A stretch of 64,000 nt of DNA from Vibrio cidicii (GTDB lineage: Bacteria; Pseudomonadota; Gammaproteobacteria; Enterobacterales; Vibrionaceae). This document shows positions 41,468 through 51,456 of the stretch, in pieces; within the stretch, counting starts at the first letter, position 1; every line of letters starts with the position of its first letter. The stretch lies in the NCBI RefSeq assembly GCF_009763805.1, contig NZ_CP046804.1:1302001-1366000 (forward strand), written 5' to 3'. Position numbers and translations under genes: made by a program. Below the pieces are notes generated by a model. That model searched no databases. It saw only the letters and a list, made by a program, of their open reading frames with translations, and was not told where the DNA came from.

Positions 41468-41917
41468 CTACTTGACATCTATTGCTATGCCAGTGGAAGT
41501 TACCAAGCACCTTTTAACCAAATCAACTCGGCCTGATTTCGCATAAAAACTACCATCTGAGTTCGAATACTTACCCCATAGCTGATAGCTTCGAGCTTGC
41601 CCTCTAAGTATGTTAATTGTAATGTAATGAACATTATGCGTGCCACTAACCTTTACGTAAAACTTTTGGTCAGTTCCATATGGCAGCATTCCTTTCTCCT
41701 TAAATGAAGACAAACACTCTAGCCCCTGCCAACCTAACTTGCCTTTATAGTAAAGTTTATTATCACCATAAGTAACCTCGATAGAGGATGATGGGGTTAT
41801 ATCTCTAATAAAGTCGCCGTAATAGTCAGGGATATACGGTTGAGAAATTATTTTCAGGAGCAACAAACAACAAAAGATAGTTGCTATTAACTTTAAGAAT
41901 TTTATTTTCTCTTTCAC
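41468..41917 (-). CDS. Membrane-anchored or secreted protein of unknown function
   Basis: A 149-residue protein with an N-terminal hydrophobic helix (FLKLIATIFCCLLLLKII, residues 7-24) acting as signal or anchor, followed by a soluble domain with strands such as SIEVTYGDNKLYYKGKLG and two cysteines (68 and 138) that could pair in the periplasm. No recognised family. Confidence 0.65.
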   Translation of the reverse strand: MKEKIKFLKLIATIFCCLLLLKIISQPYIPDYYGDFIRDITPSSSIEVTYGDNKLYYKGKLGWQGLECLSSFKEKGMLPYGTDQKFYVKVSGTHNVHYITINILRGQARSYQLWGKYSNSDGSFYAKSGRVDLVKRCLVTSTGIAIDVK

Positions 41918-41998
41918 AACAAGACGCCAGCCTAAAAATTAAAAGATATCTACTTTCTATATTACGCATATCGATGTAGTTTGAACTTCAAGGGCACA

Positions 41999-42119
41999 TA
42001 ACGCTGCGTTAAGGGGTGAGTGCCGCATAAACCAACCTTCCGCAAGCCACTTTCACCACCCAAACCAACCGCATACCAAAAATGCCACGCGGCATGAATC
42101 CCTCTTAAACGCCTTGTTA
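41999..42119 (-). repeat. attC site, type 3
   Basis: Type 3 palindrome (CTGCGTT variant); carries a family B body. Confidence 0.95.
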
Positions 42120-42469
42120 TGCTTAAACTTCAAGGGGTTACGCTTTGCCAGAACCAAGATTAACTCGACTTTGATTTACAAACAAAAACCAAAACGTAGA
42201 AAACAGAAATGACTCATAATTTTGAAAATCAGACTTTGAACTTTGGCAGTCAAAACTCAAAAACCTAAGATCAAATTTCTGATTGAGCCAACCGCCCTAA
42301 CCTCGCGCTTGCCCGAAAATTGACTGAGGCAACTCTCAGAATTTTTAGCGCTAAAGAATAAGTGTCCAGAAAACAGCGCCCACTGAAGCCAACTTGCCGA
42401 CAAACACAAAACTGAAAAGCCGAGGGAACAAAGGAAAACCATAAACCACTGATTTTACTTGATTAAGCA
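42120..42469 (-). repeat. Gene-less cassette body, family B copy 2
   Basis: Close to copies at 8720 and 45478; ends TGCTTAAAC/GATTAAGCA complementary. Confidence 0.85.
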
Positions 42470-42592
42470 TAACGCCCGCCTAAGGGGCTGGCAACGTATA
42501 ACAACTAAACTCAATCACAACAACCATAACCACCGCGGCTCAATGGGACTGGAAACGCCGCGCGTTGACAGTCCCTCTTGAGGCGTTTGTTA
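42470..42592 (-). repeat. attC site, type 5 (VCR-like)
   Basis: VCR-like palindrome. Confidence 0.96.
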
Positions 42593-43003
42593 GCTTCGTA
42601 GCCTATTGTTTCAAAATGGCTTTTTAACACATTTGCTTGAAAGTGATTTTACGCAAAAGCATCACGCAAACACATGTCCAACGCCAAAAGCTGTGAAATG
42701 GGCAGCCAAAACTTAAAACGATCTAGGCTAAGTTGGCCACGGTTAAGAGTCCGCGACAAAGAAAGCCAGATCACAGCGACAATGCAGCCTTTTGTGAAAC
42801 TAAGCTGACCGTGTTGAACATCCGACAACATTGAAGCATCGAGGTTTGATGGTTTCAGCAACTTTGAAACTGCTGAACATTCCACACTTCCTACCAAGCC
42901 AGCATCAGAAAAACCCGAAAGCCAAGTTGTGGAATTTGAACGCTAAAAGCTGAATTTTCAGGACAATCAAACCCAGATTTTGATGATTTTCACTTCAAGA
43001 AGC
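42593..43003 (-). other. Cassette body without a convincing gene (type D)
   Basis: 411 bases with complementary ends GCTTC/GAAGC. One minus-strand frame of 82 codons (42649-42897, MVGSVECSAVSKLLKPSNLD) lacks a ribosome binding site; I leave it uncalled. Composition (CCGAAAGCC, TTGTGGAATTT) resembles families A and B. Confidence 0.6.
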
Positions 43004-43125
43004 TAACGCCGCGTTAAGGGGCGCAGGCACGCAATACTAAAGCTACCGCACAGTGCCGTAACCACCGAAACCCAACGCAAACCGAAAATGCCACGCGTGC
43101 CAAGTCCCTCTTTAACGCTTTGTTA
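43004..43125 (-). repeat. attC site, type 4
   Basis: Type 4 palindrome; overlaps the stop of the next gene. Confidence 0.95.
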
Positions 43126-43662
43126 TGCCTCTTGCACTACCAGAAGACCAAGTTTCTGAGCCAATTCCCTTGCCGCGACTTTTGGTGAGACATTACTCGT
43201 ATCTGCCGTTACATCATAAGTCATATGATTATGTACTAGTGGATACTCCCACTCGGCCAGACCAATTGCTCTATCACCACGAGTAATCTCGCGAGCCATA
43301 CAAACCTCTAAGCTACATTGCACTTTCACACAGACAACTTTGAAATTTTCGAGAAGCTCAAAAAGCGCATCTATTTCGTCTTTGTTTACCCAGGCATTGT
43401 CGATAATAACTTTACATCCCGACTCTAAGATTGCTCTGACACAACGATGATAGCCATCGACTAACTGCGCATAATCGTAACCTGCTCGGTCAATAGGTTT
43501 ACCAGCCATCATACATTTTAGGTCCGAAGGCGGTAATGCATAGAGAACGCTGTCTACACTAAAGTTCAAATACTGCGTTGCCAACAGTTCCTGCAACTCT
43601 TTTGCCAGACTCGTTTTTCCTGAGCTTCCGGTCCCATTAAGCAAGATTACATCTGGATACAT
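43123..43662 (-). CDS. Chloramphenicol-phosphotransferase-like P-loop kinase
   Basis: A 179-residue P-loop kinase: VILLNGTGSSGKTSLAKELQ (Walker A, near residue 6), FSVDSVLYALP (the Asp proposed as catalytic base in CPT), and a lid region with MAREITRGDRAIGLAEWE. This matches the CPT superfamily, whose founder phosphorylates chloramphenicol at the 3-hydroxyl, but the real substrate of most members is unknown. The start at 43662 follows AAAGGA. Intact single-gene cassette. Confidence 0.83.
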   Translation of the reverse strand: MYPDVILLNGTGSSGKTSLAKELQELLATQYLNFSVDSVLYALPPSDLKCMMAGKPIDRAGYDYAQLVDGYHRCVRAILESGCKVIIDNAWVNKDEIDALFELLENFKVVCVKVQCSLEVCMAREITRGDRAIGLAEWEYPLVHNHMTYDVTADTSNVSPKVAARELAQKLGLLVVQEA

Positions 43663-43689
43663 AGTAATTCCTTTTACCATATTGAGGCA

Positions 43690-43810
43690 TAACGCCCTGC
43701 TAAGGGGTGAGCAATGCACTGCCAAAGCGACCGCACACCAACTTAATCACAAAAAAGGACCGCATGCTAAAAATGCCACGCATTGCGAATCCCTCTTAAG
43801 CAGTTTGTTA
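43690..43810 (-). repeat. attC site, type 1
   Basis: Type 1 palindrome. Confidence 0.95.
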
Positions 43811-43820
43811 GGCTAATGCG

Positions 43821-44288
43821 CTACCCAGCCAACTGACTTAAAAGTGTTTTCCACTTGTTTTCAAAAGGTAGTGCCTGTTTTAAGTTCAGATTTACAACCC
43901 CAGCTCTACTACCATAGTCTTCACCATGTTTCTCTTTGAACTTTCTATAGTATTCATTTTCTATAGGCTCTAATAAATCATGTAGCTCACTTTGCGTGAA
44001 AACAAAAAATCTGGGACAAGCGTTCAGATCTTCAGGCATATGAACAAAAACCCATGGTTTTTGACTTGGTGGTGGTAATTTTGATGAACCTACTACCCAT
44101 TTGTTTTTGCTAGTTGTTTTTACTTCAATGATGACTGACTTTTCTGACTTGTCACTAAAAGCTATAACGTCTGCACTTTTATAGTTCCCGTATGTCACCG
44201 AGGCGCTAATCAACCTCCGATGCAATTCAGAAGCAACCGCATACTCACCAGACATTCCTTTGTGATACTTCTCTTTTTGAGATGCCAT
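43821..44288 (-). CDS. Predicted PD-(D/E)XK-fold nuclease
   Basis: A 155-residue protein with the restriction-endonuclease core: MSGEYAVASELHRRL (first Glu on helix), SADVIAFSDKSEKSVIIEVK, where Asp in SADV and the E-x-K of IEVKTT are the catalytic pair, and a following helix. The layout matches small Holliday-junction-resolvase-like or Mrr-like nucleases. No specificity domain is visible. In a cassette, it may act in defence or repair; that is inference. Start at 44288 has AAAGGAGTAG upstream. Confidence 0.7.
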   Translation of the reverse strand: MASQKEKYHKGMSGEYAVASELHRRLISASVTYGNYKSADVIAFSDKSEKSVIIEVKTTSKNKWVVGSSKLPPPSQKPWVFVHMPEDLNACPRFFVFTQSELHDLLEPIENEYYRKFKEKHGEDYGSRAGVVNLNLKQALPFENKWKTLLSQLAG

Positions 44289-44306
44289 GTTCTACTCCTT
44301 TTAGCC

Positions 44307-44425
44307 TAACGCCCTGTTAAGTAGTGAGGCATGCACTCCAAAAGCTTCCGCAACACTACGTAATCACTAAAACCAACGCAAACCAAAAATGCCACGCATG
44401 CCGAATCTGCTTGAACAGTTTGTTA
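44307..44425 (-). repeat. attC site, type 2
   Basis: Type 2 palindrome. Confidence 0.95.
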
Positions 44426-44773
44426 GCTTAAATTTCAGCACCTTAGATTTACTAAGCCCAAGATTAACCTGATTTGGAAAGCCGGCAAACTGCCTGAGTT
44501 TTAAAACCCGAATTGACTCAAACTTTGTGACCTTTCATGCGATTTTGAAACCAGTTAATTTTGACAAATCACTTTCGGAAAACTCAAAGCGAGAACAAAA
44601 CTTCCAAAGCGACTTTGCACCAAATTGACTAACCTCGCGCAATCCGGAAACTCAATTGAGGCAACAGCTCAAAACTCGCGTTGGCAAACAATACCGATTT
44701 GCCGAGAAACCTGACCGAATTGCCAAAGGAAGAAAGATAAGACTACAACCAATTGATTTTATTTGTTTTAAGC
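44426..44773 (-). repeat. Gene-less cassette body, family A copy 11
   Basis: Nearly identical to copy 10, including its type 2 attC: a duplicated cassette. Confidence 0.9.
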
Positions 44774-44864
44774 TAACGCCGCATTAAGGTGTGAGCAGCG
44801 CTTGGCTATACTTGAGCGAAGCGAAACTGCCAAGCGTTGCGAATCACTCTTAAATGCTTTGTTA
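44774..44864 (-). repeat. Short attC site, type 8 (91 bp)
   Basis: CCGCATTAAGGTGTGAGCAGC arm, inner CGCTTGG/CCAAGCG, terminal region GGCTATACTTGAGCGAAGCG. Twin of the site at 54875. Confidence 0.93.
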
Positions 44865-45341
44865 TGTACGCGCTTCAATGTATTGGCTCAATATTTCAAT
44901 TTGCTGGTCGTGTAAAGTTAGCAAAGGACTGATTAACATAGCCTCTTTACCGCCTCTTTTAAGTGACAATAGAACTACTTTTGGATCACTATATAAATTA
45001 AGGAAAGGAAGACCGACAGCTTCGAAGTAGAGCTTCAATCTACGTGCAGAACCTACAGCATCGTCATACGAAGCCACAGGAAAGCGTCGTTGACCAACAC
45101 CCTCTATGTTTCCAAGCTCAGCACCAACAATTATCAACTTCTTCCTTTTATCCAAAAATTCAACTGCAACATCAGCTGTTGCATCAAAATCTGACACATG
45201 ATTAATACAACTGATATGCAAATACCAATTGCAATTACCAGACTTTAACTTAAAAGTGCGCTGTGATTTAACGTACTTCCACTCAGGAAGAAGAGAACAC
45301 AGCTCAGTCAGAAATACTTCCTGTAGTTCAGAAACTTTCAT
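44862..45341 (-). CDS. Cassette protein of unknown function
   Basis: A 159-residue soluble protein: an N-terminal helix (KVSELQEVFLTELCSLLPEW), a run of strands (CNWYLHISCINHVSDFDATA; KKLIIVGAELGNIEGVG) and a mixed C-terminal half ending LTLHDQQIEILSQYI. I do not recognise it. No signal peptide. Start at 45341 has GAGGGAATATG context. Confidence 0.65.
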   Translation of the reverse strand: MKVSELQEVFLTELCSLLPEWKYVKSQRTFKLKSGNCNWYLHISCINHVSDFDATADVAVEFLDKRKKLIIVGAELGNIEGVGQRRFPVASYDDAVGSARRLKLYFEAVGLPFLNLYSDPKVVLLSLKRGGKEAMLISPLLTLHDQQIEILSQYIEART

Positions 45342-45356
45342 ATTCCCTCAAGTACA

Positions 45357-45477
45357 TAACGCTGCGTTAAGGGGTGAGTGCCGCCTAAACCAAGTTTCCG
45401 CACACCACTTTCACCACCAAAACTGACTGCAAACCAAAAATGCCACGCGGCATGAATCCCGCTTAAACGCCTTGTTA
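45357..45477 (-). repeat. attC site, type 3
   Basis: Type 3 palindrome; carries a family B body. Confidence 0.95.
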
Positions 45478-45828
45478 TGCTTAAGCTTCAATGGCTTACG
45501 CTTTACCTAAACCAAGATTAACTCAGCTTTGAGCCACGAACAAAACCCAAAAACCAAAAAAACTGAAATGACTCATAATTTTGAAAATCAGACTTTGAAC
45601 TTTGGCAGCTAAAACGAAAAAACCTAAGACCAAATTTCCGATTGAGCCACCCGTCATAACATCGTGCTTGCCCGAAAATTGAATGAGGCAATTCGCTGAA
45701 TTTCCAGCGCCAAAGAATAATTGTCCGGAAAACCGCGCCCACTGAAGCCAACTTGCCGAGAAACACAAAACTCACAAGCCAAGGGAACAAAGAACAATCA
45801 TAAACCACTGATTTTTGGTGATTAAGCA
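45478..45828 (-). repeat. Gene-less cassette body, family B copy 3
   Basis: Shares about three quarters of positions with copies 1 and 2; ends TGCTTAAGC/GATTAAGCA. Confidence 0.85.
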
Positions 45829-45947
45829 TAACGCCCTGTTAAGTAGTGAGGCATGCACTACAAAAGCTTCTGCAACACTACGTAATCGCTAAAACCGCTG
45901 CAAACCAAAAATGCCACGCATGCCGAATCTGCTTGAACAGTTTGTTA
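45829..45947 (-). repeat. attC site, type 2
   Basis: Type 2 palindrome. Confidence 0.95.
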
Positions 45948-46295
45948 GCTTAAATTTCAGCACCTTAGATTTACTAAGCCCGAGATTAACCTGATTTGGA
46001 AAACCAACAAACCACTTGAGTTTTGAAACCCGAATTGGCTCAAACTTTGTGACCTTTCATGCGATTTGAAAAACCGAAATTTTTGATAAATCACTTTCGA
46101 AAAACTCATAGCGAAAGCAAAACTTTAAAAGCGACTTTGCGCCAAACTTACTCACCTCGAGCAATCCAAAAATCCAATTGAGGCAACGGCTCAAACTTAC
46201 GTTGGAAAACAATGCTGATTTGCCGAGAAACCAGAAACGAATGGCCAAAGGAAGAAAGAACAGACCACAACCAATTGATTTTATTTGTTTTAAGC
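45948..46295 (-). repeat. Gene-less cassette body, family A copy 12
   Basis: Right half like copies 8 and 9, but with an extra A in CCAGAAACGAATGG (46234-46238). Confidence 0.9.
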
Positions 46296-46414
46296 TAACG
46301 CCCGCTTAAGTGGTGAGCAACGCAATGCGATGCTTCCGCACACCACCTAAATCACTACATTTACCGCAAGCCACAAATGCCACGCGTTGCGAATCCGTCT
46401 TAAAGCGTTTGTTA
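46296..46414 (-). repeat. attC site, type 7
   Basis: Type 7 palindrome. Confidence 0.95.
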
Positions 46415-46425
46415 TGCAATTGTCG

Positions 46426-46887
46426 TTAAACCCTTGGGTCAGGGATTTTATTGAAGGTTGAATCAAAAACTGTTTTATCCCCTTCTGACAGAATTGACTG
46501 ATAGGTGATAGCTTTTTCATAAAACTCTATCGATTGAGCTTTATCTCCCACAATAAGCAATGCATGACTTAACACCGCATTTGTGAAAGCTTGAATCCAG
46601 TCAGCACCATGCCCATCAAAATGACTGAATGCCATTTGAGCAAACTGAACACTTAACGGGGAATGGTTAATGCATAACGCTCTCGCTACCGCTAAATTTG
46701 CAAGCTCAACATTTTCCTTTGTCCCGACTTCGGACCAATGGTAAAGAGAAGAAAAAGAAACAGTTAAAAGCCTTTGCATCTCCTCTTGAGTTAACTCAGA
46801 TTCTGATAATGACCAGAATTCATTGTTGCTTTCAATTGCAAAGTATCGATTTAAACGAGAAATTTCCTCTACATTTGGCTTAGCCAT
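46426..46887 (-). CDS. Helical repeat (TPR-like) cassette protein
   Basis: A 153-residue, mostly helical protein. Segments ANLAVARALCINHSPLSVQF, FTNAVLSHALLIVGDKAQSI and EFYEKAITYQSILSEGDK look like two or three tetratricopeptide-type helix pairs. Such repeats bind other proteins. The start at 46887 has AAGGATATTT upstream; the longer frame enters attC DNA. Confidence 0.6.
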   Translation of the reverse strand: MAKPNVEEISRLNRYFAIESNNEFWSLSESELTQEEMQRLLTVSFSSLYHWSEVGTKENVELANLAVARALCINHSPLSVQFAQMAFSHFDGHGADWIQAFTNAVLSHALLIVGDKAQSIEFYEKAITYQSILSEGDKTVFDSTFNKIPDPRV

Positions 46888-46920
46888 AAATATCCTTATT
46901 TGTATAATTGATGAATTGCA

Positions 46921-47043
46921 TAACGCCCGCCTAAGGGGCTGGCAACGCATTAACACAAAACTCAAACACAACAACCGAAACCACCGCGGCTCAATGGGAC
47001 TGGAAACGCCACGCGTTGACAGTCCCTCTTGAGGCGTTTGTTA
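46921..47043 (-). repeat. attC site, type 5 (VCR-like)
   Basis: VCR-like palindrome; the stop codon of the next gene lies in its right end. Confidence 0.96.
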
Positions 47044-47397
47044 TGTGTTTTTTGCACCACAAATTTTTTGTAATACTGCCTCAATGACATTTTCACTGAT
47101 TTGCCGCTCCACTTCTGATGATGAAATCGGGTCGGAAGTATAAAGAAACCCATTCCCTGTCACTGTAAATTTTCTAGTTTTACAATCAATACTGACTGGA
47201 GCTGATAAATCACCAGATTTACCGTCCCTTCTTATATGTACGTTCTTCAGATCTGTTAAATCACCATGAATAAACCATTGATCTGAATAGGGTGGCATCT
47301 CCAACGGTTCGTCATAAACATAAAGGCTATTAATGTCTGATGAACTATGGCAAAAGAAACTAACAAAGACGAAAGCTGTCAATACACTTCTATACAT
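47041..47397 (-). CDS. Small exported protein of unknown function
   Basis: A 118-residue protein with a signal peptide (MYRSVLTAFVFVSFFCHSSS, likely cleavage near residue 20), then a mainly beta domain with charged strands (LKNVHIRRDGKSGDLSAPVS) and a C-terminal helix with VERQISENVIEAVLQKICGA. Cys at 70 and 114 may form a disulphide. Start at 47397 follows AGGAAAGATA. Confidence 0.7.
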   Translation of the reverse strand: MYRSVLTAFVFVSFFCHSSSDINSLYVYDEPLEMPPYSDQWFIHGDLTDLKNVHIRRDGKSGDLSAPVSIDCKTRKFTVTGNGFLYTSDPISSSEVERQISENVIEAVLQKICGAKNT

Positions 47398-47433
47398 TAT
47401 CTTTCCTGAGTGAACCATAAATCGATAAACACA

Positions 47434-47553
47434 TAACGCCCTGCTAAGGGGTGAGCAATGCACTACGAAAGCTACCGCACATCGCCTTAATCACGAAACT
47501 CACCGCATGCTAAAAATGCCACGCATTGCGAATCCCGCTTAAGCAGTTTGTTA
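47434..47553 (-). repeat. attC site, type 1
   Basis: Type 1 palindrome. Confidence 0.95.
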
Positions 47554-47901
47554 GCTTAAATTTCAGTACCTTAAGATTTACCAAAATCAAGGTTAACCTG
47601 ACTTGGAAAACCAGCAAAACACTTGAGTTTTAAAACCCGAATTGATTCAAACTTTGTGGCCGTTCATTTGCTTTGAAACCAGTAAATTTTGTGAATTCAT
47701 CTTCGGAGAACTCAAAGCGAAAGCAAAACTGCCAAAGCGACTTTGAGTCAAGCTTGCTAACCTCGCGTAATCCCAAAACTCCATTGAGGCAACTGCTCAA
47801 AACTTGCATTGGCAAACAATGCTGATTTGCCGAAAAACCTGAACGAATTGCTAAAGGAAGAAAGAAAAAGCCACAAACAATTGATTTTTATTGTTTTAAG
47901 C
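47554..47901 (-). repeat. Gene-less cassette body, family A copy 13
   Basis: Standard body; variant left half with GTTCATTTGCTTTG shared with copies 3, 16, 17 and 21. Confidence 0.9.
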
Positions 47902-48022
47902 TAACGCCGCGTTAAGGGGCGCGGGCACGCAATACAAAAGTGACCGCATAACACCTTAACCACTAAACCCAACGCAAACTGAAAATGCCACGCGTGCCAA
48001 GTCCCTCTTTAACGCTTTGTTA
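47902..48022 (-). repeat. attC site, type 4
   Basis: Type 4 palindrome. Confidence 0.95.
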
Positions 48023-48484
48023 GCTGAATTTTTCCATGACAAAGTTGCACAACTTTTGACCGCGAACTTCTATGATTTGTTCTTGTATAACTTTAAACCC
48101 AAATCTCTCATAAAACGGACGAGCTGTAATACTCACCTCAGAGTAAAACCTAGTAATGCCTTGTAACTCACCCATTCTGAGTACATGTTCCATTAACTGT
48201 CGTCCGACTCCTTGACCTTGATGTTCATGGTGACAAAAGAAATGATCAATTAATCCATTTTCTTGAAGATCACTATAACCAACAATTTTTCCACCAATTT
48301 CAGCAACAAAAGGTGAAAGAGAGTTCATTTTTCGTTGCCAAATCTCTGAAGAAAAATCATCTGGAGCCCATGCTTCAACTTGGGCTTGCGAATAATCACG
48401 TAAGTTCACATTACGAACCGTATGATAAAAAATAGCCCTTAAATCATGCGCATCTGATTCTTGATACTTTCTAATTTCGATCAT
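48020..48484 (-). CDS. GNAT-family acetyltransferase
   Basis: A 154-residue GNAT enzyme: LIDHFFCHHEHQGQGVGRQL contains beta4 and the acetyl-CoA loop (Q-G-Q-G-V-G), and ITARPFYERFGFKVIQEQ is motif B. It resembles YafP/PhnO-like members. I use the ATG at 48484 (MIEIRKYQESDAHDL, the normal GNAT start), though 48502 is possible. Substrate unknown. Confidence 0.87.
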   Translation of the reverse strand: MIEIRKYQESDAHDLRAIFYHTVRNVNLRDYSQAQVEAWAPDDFSSEIWQRKMNSLSPFVAEIGGKIVGYSDLQENGLIDHFFCHHEHQGQGVGRQLMEHVLRMGELQGITRFYSEVSITARPFYERFGFKVIQEQIIEVRGQKLCNFVMEKFS

Positions 48485-48507
48485 GCTGATATTTACCACC
48501 ATTCAGC

Positions 48508-48627
48508 TAACGCCGCGTTAAGGGGTGAGTGCCGCATAAACCAACCTTCCGCAAGCCACTTTCACCACAAAAATCACTGCAAACCAAAAATGCCACGCGG
48601 CATGAATCCCTCTTTAACGCCTTGTTA
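48508..48627 (-). repeat. attC site, type 3
   Basis: Type 3 palindrome. Confidence 0.95.
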
Positions 48628-49159
48628 TGTGCGCAGCTCATCGATGAACACCCTAGCCTTTTTCGGGCTAGTTACTCTAACGAACTTTATGTGGCTATAC
48701 CTCGGGTCATTAAGTAACTCTGTATAACGAATACGATTTGTTTTATACGTTTTCAATGTCCAGAGAATAATCGAATCTTTGCTAAGAAACGACTTTTTGA
48801 ATGACTCAACATTGCCCGTTTTACCCCACAGTTTCCTGTTTAGTCACAATACGAGTTAACGCTCGTTTCACAGCTTGAAATAACGTCCTAGAAAAGGAAT
48901 AGTCCACCCAAATGATGGTGTCAGCCCTAGCCCATTTGATTTCGGCTGTCCGGTTATAGTTACCATCAAGCACCCAATGTTCGCCACTTAGACTCTCAGT
49001 TAGATTTGCGAAAAACTCTACATCTGTAGACTCTTGCCAATTTGGCTTCCAAAATATCGCATCCATTTCCAAATATGGGTATTTAAGCTTGCTAGCAAGT
49101 TGGCGACTGAAAGTACTTTTACCACTACCACTTGTACCTATTACATTAATCCTTTTCAT
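48625..49159 (-). CDS. Adenylate-kinase-like P-loop kinase (FlaR-type); frame broken at 48831
   Basis: N-terminal frame: VIGTSGSGKSTFSRQLASKL (Walker A), LEMDAIFWKPNWQ, HWVLDGNYNRT and a lid helix; this is the layout of proteins annotated as adenylate kinase-related or DNA topology modulation FlaR. The printed frame ends after VTKQETVG, but the next frame continues KTGNVESFKKSFLSKDSIIL to DELRT at the attC. Reading GTTTC (48831-48835, plus strand) as GTTC restores QELWGKTG and a 177-residue protein. Natural substrate unknown. Confidence 0.82.
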
Positions 49160-49188
49160 CACCAAACCTGATTTCTTTCCCTAGCACA

Positions 49189-49308
49189 TAACGCCCTGCT
49201 AAGGGGTGAGCAATGCACTGCAAAAGTGACCGCAAACCGACTTAATCACAAAACTCACCGCATGCTGAAAATGCCACGCATTGCGAATCCCGCTTAAGCA
49301 GTTTGTTA
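49189..49308 (-). repeat. attC site, type 1
   Basis: Type 1 palindrome; first of three consecutive family A cassettes. Confidence 0.95.
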
Positions 49309-49655
49309 GCTTAAATTTCAGCACCTTAGATTTACTAAGCCCGAGATTAACCTGATTTGAAAAGCCGGAAAACCACTTGAGTTTTGAAACCCGAATTGGC
49401 TCAAACTTTGTGGCCTTTCATGCGATTTGAAAACCCGAAAATTTTGATAAATCACTTTCGGAAAATTCAAAGCTAAAACAAAACCTCCAAAGCGACTTAG
49501 CGTCAAACTGGCTAACCTCGCGCAACCCTAAAACTCAATTGAGGCAACCGCTCAAAACTCGCACTGGCAAACAATGTTGATTTGCCGATAAACCTGAACG
49601 AATTGCCAAAGGAAGAAAGAAAAACCACAAACAACTGATTTTTAATGTTTTAAGC
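49309..49655 (-). repeat. Gene-less cassette body, family A copy 14
   Basis: Standard body. Confidence 0.9.
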
Positions 49656-49775
49656 TAACGCCCTGCTAAGGGGTGAGCAATGCACTACGAAAGCTACCGG
49701 ACACCGACTTAATCACAAAACCCACCGCATGCTGAAAATGCCACGCATTGCGAATCCCTCTTAAGCAGTTTGTTA
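49656..49775 (-). repeat. attC site, type 1
   Basis: Type 1 palindrome. Confidence 0.95.
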
Positions 49776-50123
49776 GCTTAAATTTCAGCACCTTAGATTG
49801 ACCAAACCTAAGATTAACCTGATTTGGAAAACTGGCAAACTACCTGAGATTTAAAACCCGAAATGACTCAAACTTTGAAGTATTTTATGCGCTTTGAAAA
49901 CCCGAAAATTTTGATAGATCACTTTCGGAAAACTCAAAGCGAATGCAAAACTACCAAAGCGACTTTGCACCAAACTTGCTGACCTCGTACAATCCCAAGA
50001 TTCAATTGAGGCAACTGCTCAAAACTCACATTGAAAAACAATGCTGATTTGCCGAGAAACCTGAACGAATTGTCAAAGGAAGAAAGAAAAGACCACAACC
50101 AATTGATTTTCATTGTTTTAAGC
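49776..50123 (-). repeat. Gene-less cassette body, family A copy 15
   Basis: Standard body, one of the more diverged copies (TTTGAAGTATTTTATGCGC). Confidence 0.9.
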
Positions 50124-50243
50124 TAACGCCCTGCTAAGGGGTGAGCAATGCACTGCAAAAGCGACCGCACGCCGCCTTAATCACGAAACTCACCGCATGC
50201 TAAAAATGCCACGCATTGCGAATCACTCTTAAGCAGTTTGTTA
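50124..50243 (-). repeat. attC site, type 1
   Basis: Type 1 palindrome. Confidence 0.95.
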
Positions 50244-50591
50244 GCTTAAATTTCAGCACCTTAGATTTACCAAAACTGAGATTAAACCGATTTGGAAAAC
50301 CAACAAACCACTTGAGTTTTAAAACCCGAAATGACTCAAACTTTGTGGCCGTTAATTTGCTTTGAAACCAGTAAATTTTCAGAATTCATTTTCGGAAAAC
50401 TCAGAGCGAAACACAAAACTTCCAAAGCGACTTTGCGCCAAACTGGCTAACCTCGCGCAACCCCAAAACTCAATTGAGGCAACTGCTCAAAACTTGCATT
50501 GGCAAACAATGCCGATTTGCCGAGAAACCTGAACGAAATGCCAAAGGAAGAAAGAAAAGACCACAACCAATTGATTTTAATTGTTTTAAGC
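50244..50591 (-). repeat. Gene-less cassette body, family A copy 16
   Basis: Standard body; third in a row. Confidence 0.9.
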
Positions 50592-50711
50592 TAACGCTGC
50601 GTTAAGGGGTGAGTGCCGCCTAAACTAACTTTACGCAGACCACATTCACCACAAAACTCACTGGATACCAAAAATGCCACGCGGCACGAATCCCTCTTGA
50701 ACGCCTTGTTA
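50592..50711 (-). repeat. attC site, type 3
   Basis: Type 3 palindrome (CTGCGTT variant). Confidence 0.95.
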
Positions 50712-50717
50712 TGCATA

Positions 50718-51239
50718 TTATGCAAACAACTTCTTAAATTTATCAAATGCCCCTTTTTTGAAAAAATAACGATATTCGTTGTAAACCGTACGATTTTTTT
50801 CTTCTAAATTAGGAAGGTCAACCTCAATTTCACTTGACTCAATTATCTTAAAAAACAAATCTGGTATACCGTTTTTATACAGTGCTCTTTTGGTACCCAT
50901 AGCATGCGTTTTTTCCATCACTTCTGTTACAAATTCAGTTGCTTCCTCAGAAAAAAGCTCCGTACTAGTAAGCTTGATTTTTTGTAACCTTTTAAAAGTC
51001 TTATCCAACAGATCACTATCTATATTTTCGCCATCATAGTGTTTAAGAATATGTAAAATATCAAATAGTTCTTCTAATACCTTAGTACGCTCAGATCTAC
51101 TCGATATCTGCTTCTGCTCAAGTGAAAACTTGGCTGCGAAACATGCAACTATCAATGATGCAGCAGCCACGATAAGCGTTGCCCAATCAATTATTCTCGG
51201 TTCCGCAAGACTATTTATTGCATTAGCTATATCTGACAT
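50718..51239 (-). CDS. Single-pass membrane protein of unknown function
   Basis: A 173-residue protein with one membrane helix at residues 19-37 (ATLIVAAASLIVACFAAKF), then a charged helical cytoplasmic part (QKQISSRSERTKVLEELFDI; NLEEKNRTVYNEYRYFFKKG). The pattern N-terminal anchor plus helical bundle is frequent in small phage-defence or signalling proteins, but I know no specific family. Start at 51239 follows AGAGGAAAT. Confidence 0.7.
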   Translation of the reverse strand: MSDIANAINSLAEPRIIDWATLIVAAASLIVACFAAKFSLEQKQISSRSERTKVLEELFDILHILKHYDGENIDSDLLDKTFKRLQKIKLTSTELFSEEATEFVTEVMEKTHAMGTKRALYKNGIPDLFFKIIESSEIEVDLPNLEEKNRTVYNEYRYFFKKGAFDKFKKLFA

Positions 51240-51255
51240 ATTTCCTCTTTATGCA

Positions 51256-51375
51256 TAACGCCGTGTTAAGGGGTGAGTGCCGCATAAACCAGCTTTCCGC
51301 AGACTGCTTTCACCACCAAAATCACTGCAAACAAAAAATGCCACGCGGCACGAATCCCTCTTTAACGCCTTGTTA
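51256..51375 (-). repeat. attC site, type 3
   Basis: Type 3 palindrome. Confidence 0.95.
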
Positions 51376-51456
51376 TGTGATTGTTACGTTAGCATTACTG
51401 CCGCTTGACGAGTACAATCTTTTGCACCCCGTAAACTATAATAAAATGGACATCAC

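Noticed and set aside
42649-42897. 82-codon open frame in the type D cassette
   Set aside because: No start signal, no family resemblance, and composition like the gene-less bodies.
43123-43662. Calling the CPT-like kinase a chloramphenicol-resistance gene
   Set aside because: The superfamily is broad and most members have unknown substrates.
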